From positions 62,001 through 126,000 of the forward strand of contig JAEVLN010000011.1 of the NCBI GenBank assembly GCA_018350325.1: DNA of 64,000 nt, in the 5' to 3' direction. Positions within the stretch are counted from its first letter, which is position 1. Each line of letters begins with the position of its first letter. Below, one piece after another: positions 23,095 to 35,266 of the stretch. A program made the translations under genes and the position numbers. The notes under the pieces are model-generated. The model had not been told where the DNA came from. It saw only the letters and a list, made by a program, of their open reading frames with translations, and ran no database searches. Source of the stretch: Globodera rostochiensis (Eukaryota; Nematoda; Chromadorea; Rhabditida; Heteroderidae).

Positions 23095-25075
23095 TAAATA
23101 TTGTATTTTGTATACAACTTTTCATTATTTAGAATCTTCGCTTTTTGTTATTTATTTTGAGTCACAAAATCATCTTGGTGGAATTTTATCAATTAAACCA
23201 TTAGTCACCCGCAGGCTCAAGGTGTTATTGTAAAATCGTAGAATTAAATGGTTTATTCAAATTTTGTTTATGCGCGTCAATCATTCCGTCAAAATATTTT
23301 CTGGAATCAGAATTAATAAATTTGTAATATTAATTATTTGCTTTAAATGAATTTAAATAATATTTTTCTTCTGATTAAATAACATAAGACTTACAATGGA
23401 AGCTTGTTTCTTAATAGTATATTAAATGTTTTAGTCAAAGCCAACAAATCATATTGTAAATTTGATTTTATAACCTGTAGAGTTTATTTTGGCGGGTACG
23501 TTAAAATAAAAGCGCACACTGACACAAAAAATACACCACACGTCTGGACCGACCCTCTTCCTTCAGTTCACTCTTGCCCTATTTTGGCATTGTAGAAACA
23601 AAACAAAAAAAGGTTCACTTTCATACGTCAAAATGGAGTTCGCATTCGGTTTTCCTATCAAGATTATTTTCGCATTTATATTAAACAATTTATGATTTGC
23701 GTTTAATTCACGGTAATATTTGAATTGTTTTGTAATCTTTTTATTTTATTTGCAATTTACTCAAAATATAAATTTATTATAAATTTTTTTAAAGCTTAAT
23801 ATGTAATTCTTTGTTTTATTTTTGGCCGGCACGAAATAGCTTTAAACTTTAGATTTTTCCATCCTTTGTTTTTTATGAATTTGGGCAGTTGTTCAAATTT
23901 ATTAAATACTTATTGTTGTGAGACTGACTTGAACTTTCCCATTATCAAAAACTCAATAAAAAAAAAGGAAATCCATTTATTATTTAATTTTGGTTGTTGC
24001 TCAATTGGAGGCTTAAAGCATTTTAAATTTATAAGTAAATTTTTTTGTAATTTATTCAAATAAATTTAATTCCAGTTTTCCATCTTTTTGTTGTATAATT
24101 TCATTATCCTCCGTCTAACGCTAATATAAAAAAAAATTTGGGGAACATGTTAAAATCATTATTATAGAAAAAATGAATTTAATTAAGACTAAATTATTTT
24201 AAACGTCAATATAGTAATATTATTGAATCTTTATTACTTACATTCGTATTTATCCTAATTGATTACAAAACAAATTAAATTCTTTAGTAATTTTTATTTA
24301 AAAAATATTTTCTGCCATTGGCTTTTAACAACAGAATAAAAATTTCTTATAAATTAAAAGGATAAAAACATTAACAACTTAGCACTTTAAAAATTTATTT
24401 AAAACACATAACCTTTGATACCACAAAGACCAAATATTTTTATTTTAAAACAATAATGTGAAAAAACGTTACAAAATTAAAAAAAATAAATTAAAATGTG
24501 CCTGTTGCTGGTAAAAATTTATTTTAATAAAGAGACCTAAAAACGGTTTAGACAAATAGCGGCAGTAATTTAAAGTAATGATAATGGTTTTAACTGGCAG
24601 ACGTAAAGTCATTTTTAAAAGCGCCGCTTAAAATTTTAACAATAATCGGTAATTTTTGTTAAAAAATCAGAAGATGTGATGCATTTTTATTAAAATTCCT
24701 TACGCGCATTTTAATGTAAAGTCTTTAATTGTATTATTTGCTTTCGCTTTATTTGATTTAAATACTCATTTATAGTTTTGTCAATTGTAGCAAATTATTC
24801 ATTTGTGTTCTTTTAAAAAAGCTTTGATTTGTAATTTTTAATCAATTTTGGTGCACGTCTGGAGCAAGTGAAGCGACTAACGGCTTGCGGTTCGCGTATG
24901 CTTTTCATTTTATTTAATTTAAAAATTTAAATCACTAAAAATATTCAAATTTTCATCCAGATATTTTTAATTCTAAAAATAAATATATTTTAATTTTTAT
25001 ATTAATACATAATTCGCGTTCTAACATTTTGCAAAAAATCACACTTTAAAGAATTGTTGGTTGATTTTCAGAATT
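23095..25075. other. AT-rich stretch with weak ORFs
   Basis: A 63-codon plus frame at 23404-23595 has a GC-richer second half (GYVKIKAHTDTKNTPHVW). An ATG frame at 23632-23700 and a patch at 24850-24900 (SGASEATNGLRFAYAF) are open but unsupported. No repeats seen. Confidence 0.4.
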
Positions 25076-25123
25076 AAATCATGGTTAGACTTAGCTCTTT
25101 TAGATTATAAAGTTATTTTTTAT

Positions 25124-25474
25124 TTATATTAGAACCATTGAGATCGTGAATTTAAGCGCTGTTTTTAGATTATGTATATTTGAGGTGGTTTTAAGGTGCG
25201 GATGCATCCACATCACGATGCTGTAGGCATCTAGTGCATGGCTTGGTTCTGATTTGCGCAAGTGACTAATTCCGGTTAGTGTGTTATTAAAAATCTGATC
25301 GTATAATGTAGAAATTATTTTTGAATGTTTAATCAAATCCGATGCATAGACAGATTGAGATGAATAGTGAGTGAACAGCGTACTAAAGGGCTTTGTTGAT
25401 TTGGATATGATGGTGATGTATGTGTTGGTTGATTGAACAATTTTAGCATTATTTATTATTGAGGGACCTTTGTT
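25124..25474 (-). CDS. Longest standard open frame in the window (116 codons), unknown
   Basis: Stop-free from a TAA at 25475-25477 to a TAA at 25124-25126, rich in Ser, Thr, Asn and Ile with a polar central part (GISHLRKSEPSHALDAYSI, then VMWMHPHLK). About 0.1-0.2 frames this long are expected by chance in 64 kb of this composition, so it is notable but not proof. There is no ATG at the start of the standard frame; a TTG lies at 25336. If TAA were read through, an ATG at 25504 and a TGA at 25079-25081 would bound 141 codons. No family recognised; a decayed mobile-element gene is possible. Confidence 0.33.
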   Translation of the reverse strand, partial: NKGPSIINNAKIVQSTNTYITIISKSTKPFSTLFTHYSSQSVYASDLIKHSKIISTLYDQIFNNTLTGISHLRKSEPSHALDAYSIVMWMHPHLKTTSNIHNLKTALKFTISMVLI

Positions 25475-26451
25475 TTATTTGCGTGATGTTTCGCATGATC
25501 GCATTTTTTAATGAAACTTATAACATTTTAAATTGATTTTTTAATTTTACGTTTTAACTATTTTCTAAGCTTCAGTTTGGTAATTTTATCAACATAACAA
25601 ACTTAATGATTGAAATTAATTATATTTTATAGCTTGACTGTCTTGCGTTATAAATCTTTTTTTTTTTCAAATTCTAATAGCGGTTCGTAGTGAACGTTCT
25701 TTGAATTGATATACATTTAGGTTTCCAAATCTTTACAACTATATTATTAATTTGAATTCAATGATAAGATCTGCATAAAATTACATTTTTGGATGGTAAT
25801 TATTACTGCTTTCCATAGATTTTGCTTTTAATTCAATATCTAATTTGATCCATTTTCTGGTTAACTTACAAAGCTATTCATACAATTACGGACTATAAAT
25901 TTAATAGTCGCAATGTTTTTATAGTAATCATTATATTAATTTACAATATTCATTCAATTAGTTGATAGAAAAAAATATTGGTACCGAACTATTACATTTT
26001 TTTAATTATTATTATCAACTACGATGTCAAAAGGCATGTTGAAAACTAGCAGCACTGCTCGTTTCTCGAGCTAAAATTATTTTAAAATATTATAATATTT
26101 CATTTATTTTACAGCCAGATTTTTATTATTGACTGACATTATATCGGATGACTGCTGCATAATTAAATATGTTTAAAAAGCTAGCAATTTTATTTTTAAA
26201 AACATAATATAATCGCTATTCTTAAATAAAATTTTAGGTGGTGATTGATAGAACTGGATTTTTGAGTTTTATTATATTTCATAAAATAAAATAATATACG
26301 TTATATTATTTTAAGCGAAAATTCATTTTAAGACATGCATATTTTAGTTGTTTTTTTGATAATTCGAGTAAGAGATTTAATTAACATATATTTTGTACCA
26401 ATTTTATACAACTTTTGATAATTTATTTTACTTTAAAGCCTATAGTTAATA

Positions 26452-26494
26452 ATGTTTATATTTGTTGCGGACTGGTGTCAGAATAAGCAGCCGG
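26452..26494 (+). CDS. Candidate first coding exon
   Basis: ATG at 26452 opens a frame MFIFVADWCQNKQP that runs into a strong donor, CCGG|GTAAGA, at 26495. GC rises exactly over the last 30 bases. No acceptor with a matching phase-1 continuation was identified downstream; the patch at 26870-26912 (GLDIEYAPLRTIDDTHRSAG) is the nearest candidate. Confidence 0.28.
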
Positions 26495-27062
26495 GTAAGA
26501 TTTTGCATTGTTGACTTTTCGTCTTTTATATTTATGTTTACACAGATAGCCACTAGGTTAACTAGGTGATATATTTGTAGTTTTATATGATTTAATTTTT
26601 AAAAATGAATGTCAAATATCTGCGCCTCCTTTTTTCCCAGTTTTTGAAGCATTCTAGCATTAAGTAGTTAGATAATTAAAAAGATTATTATTCTAACATA
26701 GTTTTTAAATTTTTATGTTGTAGTTTCAAATATTTTAAATTTATTTATTTTAAAGTAACAAATATTTGAAATTATTTATATCAAAGTTCCATTCTAATTC
26801 ACTTTTAATTCTTATTTTTTATCATTTAATAAATTTGTAAGAACTGGGCTTGATATCGAGTATGCACCTTTAAGAACAATTGACGATACACATCGTTCAG
26901 CCGGTCTCAATTAATTGCGTGGACATTGCAATGTACTTGACAAGGAAGTTTGCTGGGTTTCGAAAATTGTACCCTTATTTATTTTAGTTCATTCAAATTT
27001 GTGTGTTTTTGCAAAAGTTCGTTGTTTATATTTTAACTAAAATGGACTATTAAACATTATAA

Positions 27063-27203
27063 AACAATTTCTACGACGAGCCTCTCGAGAAATATTGGCG
27101 CAAGTTGTGTAATTTTAAAACAGACTTAAATCCCTTAACTTTAATTTTAGATATTATATTTGGTTATTTTTTAGTATTCATATTAAATATAATGAAAATT
27201 TAA
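27063..27203 (+). CDS. Open frame with membrane-like C-terminus (46 codons)
   Basis: Reads YDEPLEKYWRKLCNFKTD in a GC-richer first half, then a 22-residue hydrophobic run (LTLILDIIFGYFLVF...) to TAA. No ATG precedes it, and the only AG lies inside the charged part (CTCGAG), so it fits neither a complete ORF nor a clean exon. A second short frame at 27250-27360 (FVETAVILAKNVDF) follows. Confidence 0.25.
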   Translation, partial: NNFYDEPLEKYWRKLCNFKTDLNPLTLILDIIFGYFLVFILNIMKI

Positions 27204-27791
27204 GTATTTTCAGATAAACGTTAATTTTATTTGTTGTTCATAGATTAGATATTTTTTTAAATAAACAATTTTCGCCCTCAGTTTCTTATCTTCGTTGAGA
27301 CTGCTGTAATCTTGGCGAAGAATGTAGATTTCGTTTTTTACTTTGAATATTTTTGGATTTAATAAAACAATCGTCCCTTTAATTCGAACTTATTATTTAT
27401 ACGTTTATTTATTTATTTTATCATTTTGCCTTTATTAGGGTTATAAATTTTAATATTATCTTATTATGCCAAAATTTATTTGTAAGGATTTTTTTGTTTA
27501 ACTTTACTTTGTGTTCATTTTTCTAATATTTTACAAAAATTTCACATATGATAAATGGTTTTTATGGTTATAATTTATTTTTATTAATTAAATTTTCCTA
27601 AACATTTTTTACTTATGTTTTAATTGATTTTAATAAAAGGCACTCCCCGAATTTTGCAATATTCCATTTAAATTTGATCGATTGCATTTACATAACGAAA
27701 TTTCTTATTTATTTAGTTCTTTGTTAACTTTAATTGGTGCCTAGTTTATCTTAATTAAAGCAATTTTTATAAAAATCTGAATATAATACTA

Positions 27792-27890
27792 ATGAATCCA
27801 TCTCTCACAAATCAAATTAATCTTAAAGTAAATTGTAATTTGGGTTGTGAGGAAAAAACTCCCGAGCCAGTGAATAGAGCCCGGACTTGA
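27792..27890 (+). CDS. Small ORF, 32 aa
   Basis: ATG-to-TGA frame starting MNPSLTNQINLKVNCNLG and ending CEEKTPEPVNRART. Polar, with two cysteines five residues apart. A CCA|GTGAAT donor-like site lies inside (27870-27875). No neighbour with matching phase. Unknown. Confidence 0.3.
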   Translation: MNPSLTNQINLKVNCNLGCEEKTPEPVNRART

Positions 27891-28185
27891 GTCTTGATTG
27901 CGAAATCTTATTGTCGGTGCTGAACATTGGAAAAAACAAAAAGATTCCAGAAAATTGAAAGAAATTTTATATTAAATAAATTTTATAAACTTAAATTTTC
28001 TAATTTAGGCATATTCCTTCACCAGCTAAAACTCTAATTATTTAATTATGATCAAAAAACGCACTAAAAGTGTATTCACATTCTAACAAGTGTACGCAAT
28101 AAATAACCTTTTAAAAAAAATTAAAATCAAAGAAATTAATTGACAATAAACAAAGTTGTTATGAATTAAAATTTTAAATGATTTA

Positions 28186-28410
28186 ATGCCCAAAAATAAT
28201 AGCATAATAAAAATAAATTTATTCCAACGGACAATAACAAAAGCAATGAGTAAAAGCGCTAATTTTTCAAATAAATCAAAAATAAAAGTTGAAATTCCTG
28301 TAAAAAATGAAATAAACCCGCAATTATGTCATTGCTCTTCAATATCAAACTTCAAAAACCAATGCGGACAGCAATACGTAAACACTTTATCAATAAAATC
28401 GACGGAATGA
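28186..28410 (+). CDS. Unknown ORF, 74 aa
   Basis: Clean ATG-to-TGA frame starting MPKNNSIIKINLFQRTITKA. The N-terminal half is basic and Ser/Asn-rich; the C-terminal half holds CHC and a Cys eight residues later (CHCSSISNFKNQC), a possible metal or disulfide site. Length is near the chance limit. It lies 300 bp upstream of the inverted minisatellite array. Confidence 0.35.
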   Translation: MPKNNSIIKINLFQRTITKAMSKSANFSNKSKIKVEIPVKNEINPQLCHCSSISNFKNQCGQQYVNTLSIKSTE

Positions 28411-28706
28411 GCCTGAACTGCAAATGCGATGTACGCTAATTTTTTTGTTTAATCATTAATTAACTCAGAATGCTTAAAAGCAAAGCTTTAAATTTTTCCC
28501 TGACGCTGTAAAAAAAAAATTTAACAAATAATATAATTAATAATAATTAAATTTTGAAAATGAAGAAATTATTACTTATATTGCTTATAGAGTGCTGTTC
28601 CAAAAATTGTAAAACAAGTTACAAAGAAAAAATAAAAGTAAAATATTAATAAATATTGAGACAAGCAAAACCCGGAAAAATAAAAGTTAAAGTCAATATC
28701 TTCGTA

Positions 28707-29056
28707 CATCAACGCACCCCATCTAAAAATTGTTTTAGTTTAATTTCTGAACATTTTATTTTTTGAAGAAATAGTGTGCTAAAAAGAGAGAGTCAGGCGG
28801 CGTGAGTAATTTGAACATCAACGCACTCCATCTAAAAATTTTTTAGTTACTTTTTTTGAACATTTTATTTTTTGAATAAATAGTGTGCTAAAAAGAGAAA
28901 GTCAGACGGTTAGAGTAATTTGGTCATCAACGCACCCCATCTAATAATTTTTTAGTTGCTTTTTTAACATTTTATTTTTTGAATAAATAGTGTGCTAAAA
29001 AGAGAGAGTCAGGCGGCGAGAGTAATTTGTACATCAACGCACCCCATCTAAAAAAC
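28707..29056 (-). repeat. Minisatellite array, about 107-bp unit, ~3 copies, inverted orientation
   Basis: Units restart at 28707, 28817, 28923 and 29031 with CATCAACGCACCCCATCTAA. They are the reverse complement of the unit in the arrays at 32734-33750 and 48572-49000. Each carries AAATAGTGTGCTAAAAAGAG and GAGTCAGGCGG. Copies are about 90% alike. Confidence 0.9.
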
Positions 29057-29413
29057 CCACACCGTTTAATAATAGAAAATTATCGATTAATATCTAAAAA
29101 CATAAATACGAGATATTTTAAAATCAAAAGAAATTTATTTAATATCTTTATTACGCGAAAAAGAATGCATTAATTAAAAATGAAAAATTAGTTTTGACCA
29201 AAAAGATCTAATAGCATTTTTTTTAAATTTGGATGATATAATTTAATCAACTTAATTGAAATAAATAAACCAATTATAGTATGTTTTGGATTTAAAATTA
29301 ATAAATGCATTTTTTTATTTACAAGTCCAAACTAAAATGATTAAATTATAAACATATGTATGCATTAAATCAATAAATAAAAAGTTTTCCAATAAATATC
29401 ATTTATCATTTAA

Positions 29414-29695
29414 CTAAAAAAAAATTCTAAATCTTGGATAAAGGAAAATATGTAGTGCTATGACATTAAGCACACATTGAGATTTATAAAAAATTAATGA
29501 AAAAAATTTAAACAAAAGATATTGCAATAATAATTTAATTAATTTAAATAACAGAGGTTTGCGCATGAAAACTAGCGTCAAAGTAGTTAAAGCAAGAATG
29601 ACGAGCTTCGAAACAACTCTCGCAGCGGACAAGAAGGAATTGAAACAAATTAAAATTCTTGAGGATTTTAAAATGATTTTGTGTAGAATATTGAT
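29414..29695 (-). CDS. Open frame of 93 codons, hydrophobic, unknown
   Basis: Stop-free from 29695 to a stop at 29414. A short GC-richer segment reads FLSAARVVSKLVILALTTLT, resembling a signal or membrane segment, followed by further Leu/Phe-rich stretches. It has no ATG until mid-frame (TTG at 29632). One or two frames this long are expected by chance. Confidence 0.25.
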   Translation of the reverse strand: MNILHKIILKSSRILICFNSFLSAARVVSKLVILALTTLTLVFMRKPLLFKLIKLLLQYLLFKFFSLIFYKSQCVLNVIALHIFLYPRFRIFF

Positions 29696-30138
29696 TTATA
29701 AGTGACGTTTTTTATATTATATTAATTTTCAGCTACATATATTTTCTGTATTACTATATTTATTTAGTTAAACTTTAACAAATATATTTCATGGCACTGC
29801 GTTGTCTATCAATAAAAAGTTGAAAATATATTTGTAGAATAAATGAAACAAAGTATTATTGTTAATTAATGATTGCTAAAAGTACAGGTGGTCAGTTATA
29901 TTCATTCAGCTTTTTGTGTTAATTGTTTATTCAAGTAATAATTTTTTTCTAAAAAAAATGGCTATAACAAATTGATGGAAGATCTAATCAAAAAAAATGT
30001 TCAAATGATTTAGATGATTAAGTTGTTTAAATAAAGAGGCTTTTAATAAATACTACATTAACGCTTATTCGTCTAATATCATTAAGATTAAAAATTCTTA
30101 AAAAGTGAAATCAAAATAATCAATTAAATTCATCGAAA

Positions 30139-30372
30139 ATGTATTTGGGGAAAATACAATTAAAAGATTTGCCGACACACAAAAATAAGTTGTTAAAAAA
30201 TTCATTTTTGACGGAGTGGGTGCATCGAACAAATATGAATAACAAAAAGTTATGGATCAAAAAGATACAAAATAATAAACATCGTAATAATGAATATCAC
30301 TCCTTAAAAAGCAAATTATTATGTTATTATTGTACAAACTGTTTCAAAATAAGCGTCGGTCTAAGCCCATAA
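30139..30372 (+). CDS. Unknown ORF, 77 aa
   Basis: ATG-to-TAA frame starting MYLGKIQLKDLPTHKNKLLK. Basic, low in hydrophobic residues, with CYYCTNC near the C-terminus (C-x2-C-x2-C, a possible metal site). It is not low-complexity. No homologue recognised and no splice sites needed. Confidence 0.35.
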   Translation: MYLGKIQLKDLPTHKNKLLKNSFLTEWVHRTNMNNKKLWIKKIQNNKHRNNEYHSLKSKLLCYYCTNCFKISVGLSP

Positions 30373-30813
30373 ACTACGCACACAAAAATACAAAATACAT
30401 TCGACATATCAAAGTCAAATTTTCTCAAATTTCTTTGCAAACAAAAATTAAAAAAGATTCAATGCCATAACATTTTTGCAAAACAAAATAGTTTACTTTC
30501 GAGAAGTATAAATAATTGCAGATTTTTGAAATAAAAAAACGAACAAAAAAAGTTTGGCTTTAAAAAAAATTTATTCAACTCAAATAATAAAGGTATGATT
30601 AAAATAATAATAGAACAAAAAATATAAGTAATTAACTTTTTCAACAAAATAAAAGGGTATATAAAAACATTAACTGAATTAAACATTACAAATACGCAAA
30701 GATAAGAAAAGGTTAAATACAAAAATGATAATTTTCACAAATTAAAATATTTCTATTTTTATACAATATTATTAAAGAATATTGTAACGGTCAGATGCAA
30801 ATAAAAAAATTAA

Positions 30814-30954
30814 TTATCCAACTCGGTTACTTAAATAAAAACTATCTGACGCGACGGGTACACCAACGGTTAACCGTACTTCCACGTACGTCACAGGATC
30901 TTCGTCTGTTCGCCCTCCGTCAAGTACAGATATCTTTTTAATGTTTTTTGATTT
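30814..30954 (-). CDS. Candidate terminal exon in a GC-rich island
   Basis: Minus-strand frame ending in TAA. After an ATTAAAAAG acceptor-like site it reads ISVLDGGRTDEDPVTYVEVR then LTVGVPVASDSFYL. Many codons start with G, and the alternating V-x-V-x-L pattern suggests a beta strand; a faint likeness to the first strand of Cys-loop receptor ectodomains is noted but not claimed. The plus strand is also open (ATG at 30795 to TAA at 30941, arginine/leucine-rich, as expected for antisense of an acidic coding strand). Confidence 0.35.
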   Translation of the reverse strand, partial: KSKNIKKISVLDGGRTDEDPVTYVEVRLTVGVPVASDSFYLSNRVG

Positions 30955-31086
30955 TTATTGAAGATCTAATCAAAAAAATATGTTCAAATTATTCAAAAAA
31001 ACTACATATTAAATACTAATTTAAAATACAAACTTGATATCAATAAAATCAAATATCTAAATTGCCGGAAACAATAATTTTTAGGC

Positions 31087-31173
31087 ATGGGCGAGCAAAT
31101 TTGTTATGGATTCTTTGGTTCTAATATTAATGTTCATGAAAGGGTTGTTTTAAGTCTTTCCATACAATCTTAA
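31087..31173 (+). CDS. Small ORF, 28 aa
   Basis: ATG three bases after a TTTTTAG acceptor-like site, open to TAA: MGEQICYGFFGSNINVHERV then VLSLSIQS. Eight codons start with G. It could be a first coding exon whose donor was missed, or a short peptide. Another open frame (TSTSQTPSRSYVETPKF) overlaps its 3' end. Confidence 0.3.
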   Translation: MGEQICYGFFGSNINVHERVVLSLSIQS

Positions 31174-31769
31174 CAAGCACTTCGCAAACACCGTCAAGGA
31201 GTTACGTTGAAACGCCTAAATTTTTTCTATATTCAACAATAAAAAAAAATTAAATTTACAATTTTTCAACTAAACACTTTCATTGAAAAATGAATTTTCA
31301 AATCAAGCATTTTTATTTAACATAATGTTAATTCTTTAAAAATTATTAATTTTTTAAATTTTTGTCCAAGAAGTCGTTGTCGTCTTTCGCGCGGTCCGAA
31401 CTATTTCGGTACAATAAAATAAAATATAATATTTTCATGAAATTAATATTAGATTCAGAAAAATTTAAATTAATCATAAAATAATATTTACCTATTTGTC
31501 ATTAAGAATTTAAAATTTATAATAAATGGCTTTGAATTAAAAAATGCTTTTAAATACAGATTTATGCATTTAGAAAGTTAAAAAAGTTCATTTTTATAAC
31601 ATTACTCTTAAATAGATAGTTGTTAGTTTATTTGTTGTCGTTAAAGCATATATTATTATTTTTTTAACATAAATATCATCTTTGAAAAAAACTGTTAAAT
31701 CGTTTAGTTAAAATAAAAAGTTAAATATTATCTTCAAACATTAGTTATTAATTTTATGAAATTATAACA

Positions 31770-31985
31770 GGACGGCGTCAACGCGTTTTATTCCGGTGGC
31801 AGCCTGGAAAGACAGCTTCGTCTGTGCGGCCTCAAGCAGTAAAAAAATTTATATATAAGCAGCACGCATAGCGGCTGTGTGGCCAATGCCTGTGGTACAA
31901 ATAAATTCGAAAATGAAAGAAAGTAACAAAAAAAAACCGCTGAAGCCTCTCCATCCTCCAACACAGGTCGCTGAAGCCTCAATTA
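31770..31985. other. Longest GC-rich island (about 200 bp), probable coding or relic sequence
   Basis: After a TTATAACAG acceptor (31759-31770) one plus frame reads DGVNAFYSGGSLERQLRLCG. The same frame, past a TAA, continues SSTHSGCVANACGTNKFENE and, past another TAA, KKTAEASPSSNTGR to a TGA. Splicing out 31852-31872, a 21-bp segment with GT...AG ends, would also join the first two. The minus strand and other plus frames are open as well. ACACAG|GTCGCT at about 31966 is donor-like. Unassignable by eye. Confidence 0.35.
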
Positions 31986-31989
31986 TTAA

Positions 31990-32730
31990 TAAAAATAATT
32001 AATATTTAAAAAATGAATTCCTATTTCTAAACCATTAATTGTTTGAGAAAATCAACACATCGTAAAGAAAAAGAGCCATTTTCTCAGCCATACAACACTA
32101 AAAAACCATAATAGTTAAATAGATTTGAACATTCAATTTTAAATTAGTTAAAATTAATTTTATCGTGTTAAATAAAAAACATAATAATATATTAAATGAA
32201 TGATATAATCGGATAATGAACCTATAAATTTATTATTATTATGCAGCGTAATTAGTAATTGTTAAAAAAATTTAAAAACAAAATGATCAAATATTTAATA
32301 TGATTTAATAATTATTATGTAAAATAAAACAACGGTACATTATTTTATTTTTCAAAAATAATTAGTTTGGAAAATAATCGGATGTATTACAATAAATATT
32401 ATATCTTTTAAAAAATAATAATTTTAGTTGGGCACAACTATTAGTAAGCATGAGGAACGTCGAAAAAGAGTTTCTAGATTCTTAATGCAATATAAAATTT
32501 ATTAAAACGAGAGTAACGCCAAATAATCATTATTGATCGTCTAAGTAAATAAATGAAATATTTAAAACCTTAAATAACATTAATTAATGTAACAACTCTA
32601 ACAAAGTTTTCTTTTGAAAAAGATTAAAAAATTGTAATGAAAGATGCACTATCAATATAAATCTCAAATAGCCAAAATTTGGATACGATTAGATTAATAA
32701 AATGCATAAAATTTCTAAAAAATATATATA
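31990..32730. other. AT-rich stretch before minisatellite
   Basis: A/T-rich without ORFs, element ends or repeats. Confidence 0.45.
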
Positions 32731-32733
32731 TTC

Positions 32734-33750
32734 TCAAAAAATAAAATGTTCAAAAAAGTAACTAAAAAATTATTAGATAGGGTGCGTTGATGACCAAATT
32801 ACTATAGCCGTCTGACTCTCCCTTTTTAGCACACTATTTCTTCAAAAAATAAAATGTTCAAAAAAGTAATTAAAAAATTATTAGATGGGGGTGCGTTGAT
32901 GCCCAAATTACTCTAACCGTCTGACTCTCTCTTTTTAACACACTATTTCTTAAAAAAATAAAACACTATTTCTTCAAAAAATAAAATGTCAAAAAAGTAA
33001 CTAAAAAATTATTAGATGGGGTGCGTTGATGACCAAATTACTCTAACCGTCTGACTCTCTCTTTTTAGCACACTATTTCTTAAAAAAAATAAAATGTTCA
33101 AAAAAGTAACTAAAAAATTATTAGATGGGGTGCGTTGATGGCCAAATTACTCTAACCGTCTGACTCCTTTTTTAGCACACTATTTCTTCAAAAAATAAAA
33201 TGTTCAAAAAAGTAACTAAAAAATTATTAGATGGGGTGCGTTGATGACCAAATTACTCTAACCGTCTGACTCTCCCTTTTTAGCACACTATTTCAAGTAA
33301 AATGTTCAAAAAACTAACTAAAAAATTATTAGATACGGTGCGTTGATGACCAAATTACTATAGCCGTCTGACTCTCTCTTTTTAGCACACTATTTCTTCA
33401 AAAAAAATGTTCAAAAAAGTAACTAAAAAATTATTAGATAGAGTCCGTTGATGACCAAATTACTCTAACCGATCTAACTCTCTCTTTTTTGCACACTATT
33501 TCTTCAAAAAAAAAGTTCAAAAAAGTAACTAAAAAATTATTAGGTGGGTTGCGTTGATGACCAAATTACTCTAACCGTCTGACTCTTTCTTTTTAGCACA
33601 ATATTTCTTCAAAAAATGTTCAAAAAAGTAACTAAAAAATTATTAGATGGGGTGCGTTGATGACCAAATTACTATAGCCGTCTGACTCTCTCTTTTTAGC
33701 ACACTATTTCTTCAAAAAATAAAATTTTAAAATGTAACTAAAAAATTAGC
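32734..33750 (+). repeat. Minisatellite array, about 105-bp unit, 9-10 copies
   Basis: Each unit runs AAAATGTTCAAAAAAGTAAC, TAAAAAATTATTAGAT, GGGGTGCGTTGATGACC, AAATTACTCTAACCG, TCTGACTCTCTCTTTTTAGC, ACACTATTTCTTC. One unit near 32940 carries a 30-bp internal duplication. Copies are about 90-95% identical. It is inverted relative to 28707-29056 and direct relative to 48572-49000. Confidence 0.95.
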
Positions 33751-33754
33751 TTGC

Positions 33755-35125
33755 TAACTAATCCAGATTTTGATTTGTTGTTACTTTTTTTAAAGATTAT
33801 TCGATAATATTTGCAGGTGTTCCTTACCTATAAGGAAACAAATATTGTTTTATTTTTAAGTCGTATGTTTCCTTCGTTTTTTTTCTAAAAGAAAATATTA
33901 AAAAAATATGAGGTGTTTTTTCAATTAATAATTTGTCCTTTTTATTTATTTATTTTTTGAATTTGTTTATTTTGACTTTTTATTTTTGTTAGAAATATAC
34001 TTTGTGTTCCACATACCAAACTTTGTTTCTCTATTGTTGAAAATTCGCCACGCTCAGTTTGTATATTTTATGTGCTGGTGTTCTAATGATCGATACGAAT
34101 TTCTACAATATGACTTAAAGCAAGGATTGAAAACAAAAATTATATATTTTTTAAATATTTTTAAGCTTGAAAACGAATGGATTCTTAATTTATTAAATTA
34201 TTTATTGAATAAAATGGTTTGTTGTACTGCAATTTAACAAATGTTTTTATGATAATGATTTTGTTTACTTTTAATTAAATTTTAAAATGATTAATATGAT
34301 TTAATGAAAGAAGGTTTAGTTCTTCTTTGATCTAAATATCATAAATACAGTTTTAAAAATTGGGCAGTGAATGTATGATATTAATATTTTTTAAAAATTA
34401 GAATAATAGATTGATCTTTTTTTATCATAAATTATATTTATTCTCTGAATTAATTTAAAAGATGATTAATTATGCCCAATTAATATTAATAGTTGATTAA
34501 AAAAATAAAGGATATTTGTTCATCTTTTCGACAAATATTAAACTTAGTTCATTATATTTGCAATTGAAGTTTTGGGGTTTTGTAGAATGATTTTATAAGT
34601 AGCTTTAATATTATTACAATTTAGACGATAGCATATTTCGAAATCACATTGCAACTCAGTTTTTTGTACTTTTATTTTTATAAACAATATTCAAATTGTT
34701 TTTATTTAAGAAGACCATATATGAAGTAAATACAAAATTAATATAGTATTTATAAATATATATTTTTTAGTTGGAGTTATAATGCAATTTTTAAACAATT
34801 TAAACTTATTTAAAACATACTAATCAATCGATTTGATTTGACTTTATTCCTGGTCACTTATTTTATTTAAAATTTATCACAAATATTTTTACCGCTGTTC
34901 CACATAATTTACATAAAAAAATTAGTATAAAGGATAATGTTTGTTAATTTTTTAATATTTAAAAAAACCCGGCTTTATTTTCACACAAATTAACCAAAAT
35001 TCAACTCTAATAATTGCAATATTTCAACAAATAATGTATTTTTAGAATAAAATTATTTTTTTGTTATTATTACTGGTAAATAGTAAGTTACTTTGCATAT
35101 GCAATAATGTTTTTGGCAAAAACTT
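33755..35125. other. AT-rich stretch with one weak ORF
   Basis: An 83-codon frame at 33986-34237 (TTG start; CWCSNDRYEFLQYDLKQG) is of the length expected by chance. Otherwise A/T filler. Confidence 0.4.
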
Positions 35126-35182
35126 TGTCAGAAAATTGTGTTATAAATTCTATATTTATGCGTAAAATTGAGAAACGGTATT

Positions 35183-35266
35183 ATGAAAATCGGTGACGTC
35201 AACACAAACGAACGGCAGCCATGCATATGTGTCGGGATGGATAACCTGACTAATTTAATTTCGTAA
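35183..35266 (+). CDS. Small ORF, 27 aa
   Basis: ATG-to-TAA: MKIGDVNTNERQPCICVGMD then NLTNLIS. It lies in a GC-rich patch with G-first codon bias, and the frame is also open upstream to about 35150. It contains a perfect TGACGTCA palindrome (35194-35201), the consensus cAMP response element, so the patch could instead be regulatory. First of four small plus-strand ORFs within 1 kb. Confidence 0.32.
   Translation: MKIGDVNTNERQPCICVGMDNLTNLIS

Noticed and set aside
32734..33750. Box C (TGATGA) and box D (CTGA) motifs in every minisatellite unit, suggesting a C/D snoRNA array
   Set aside because: The boxes are only about 22 nt apart, no terminal stem pairs the flanks, and no C'/D' boxes fit. 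The motifs are short enough to occur by chance and then be multiplied by the array.
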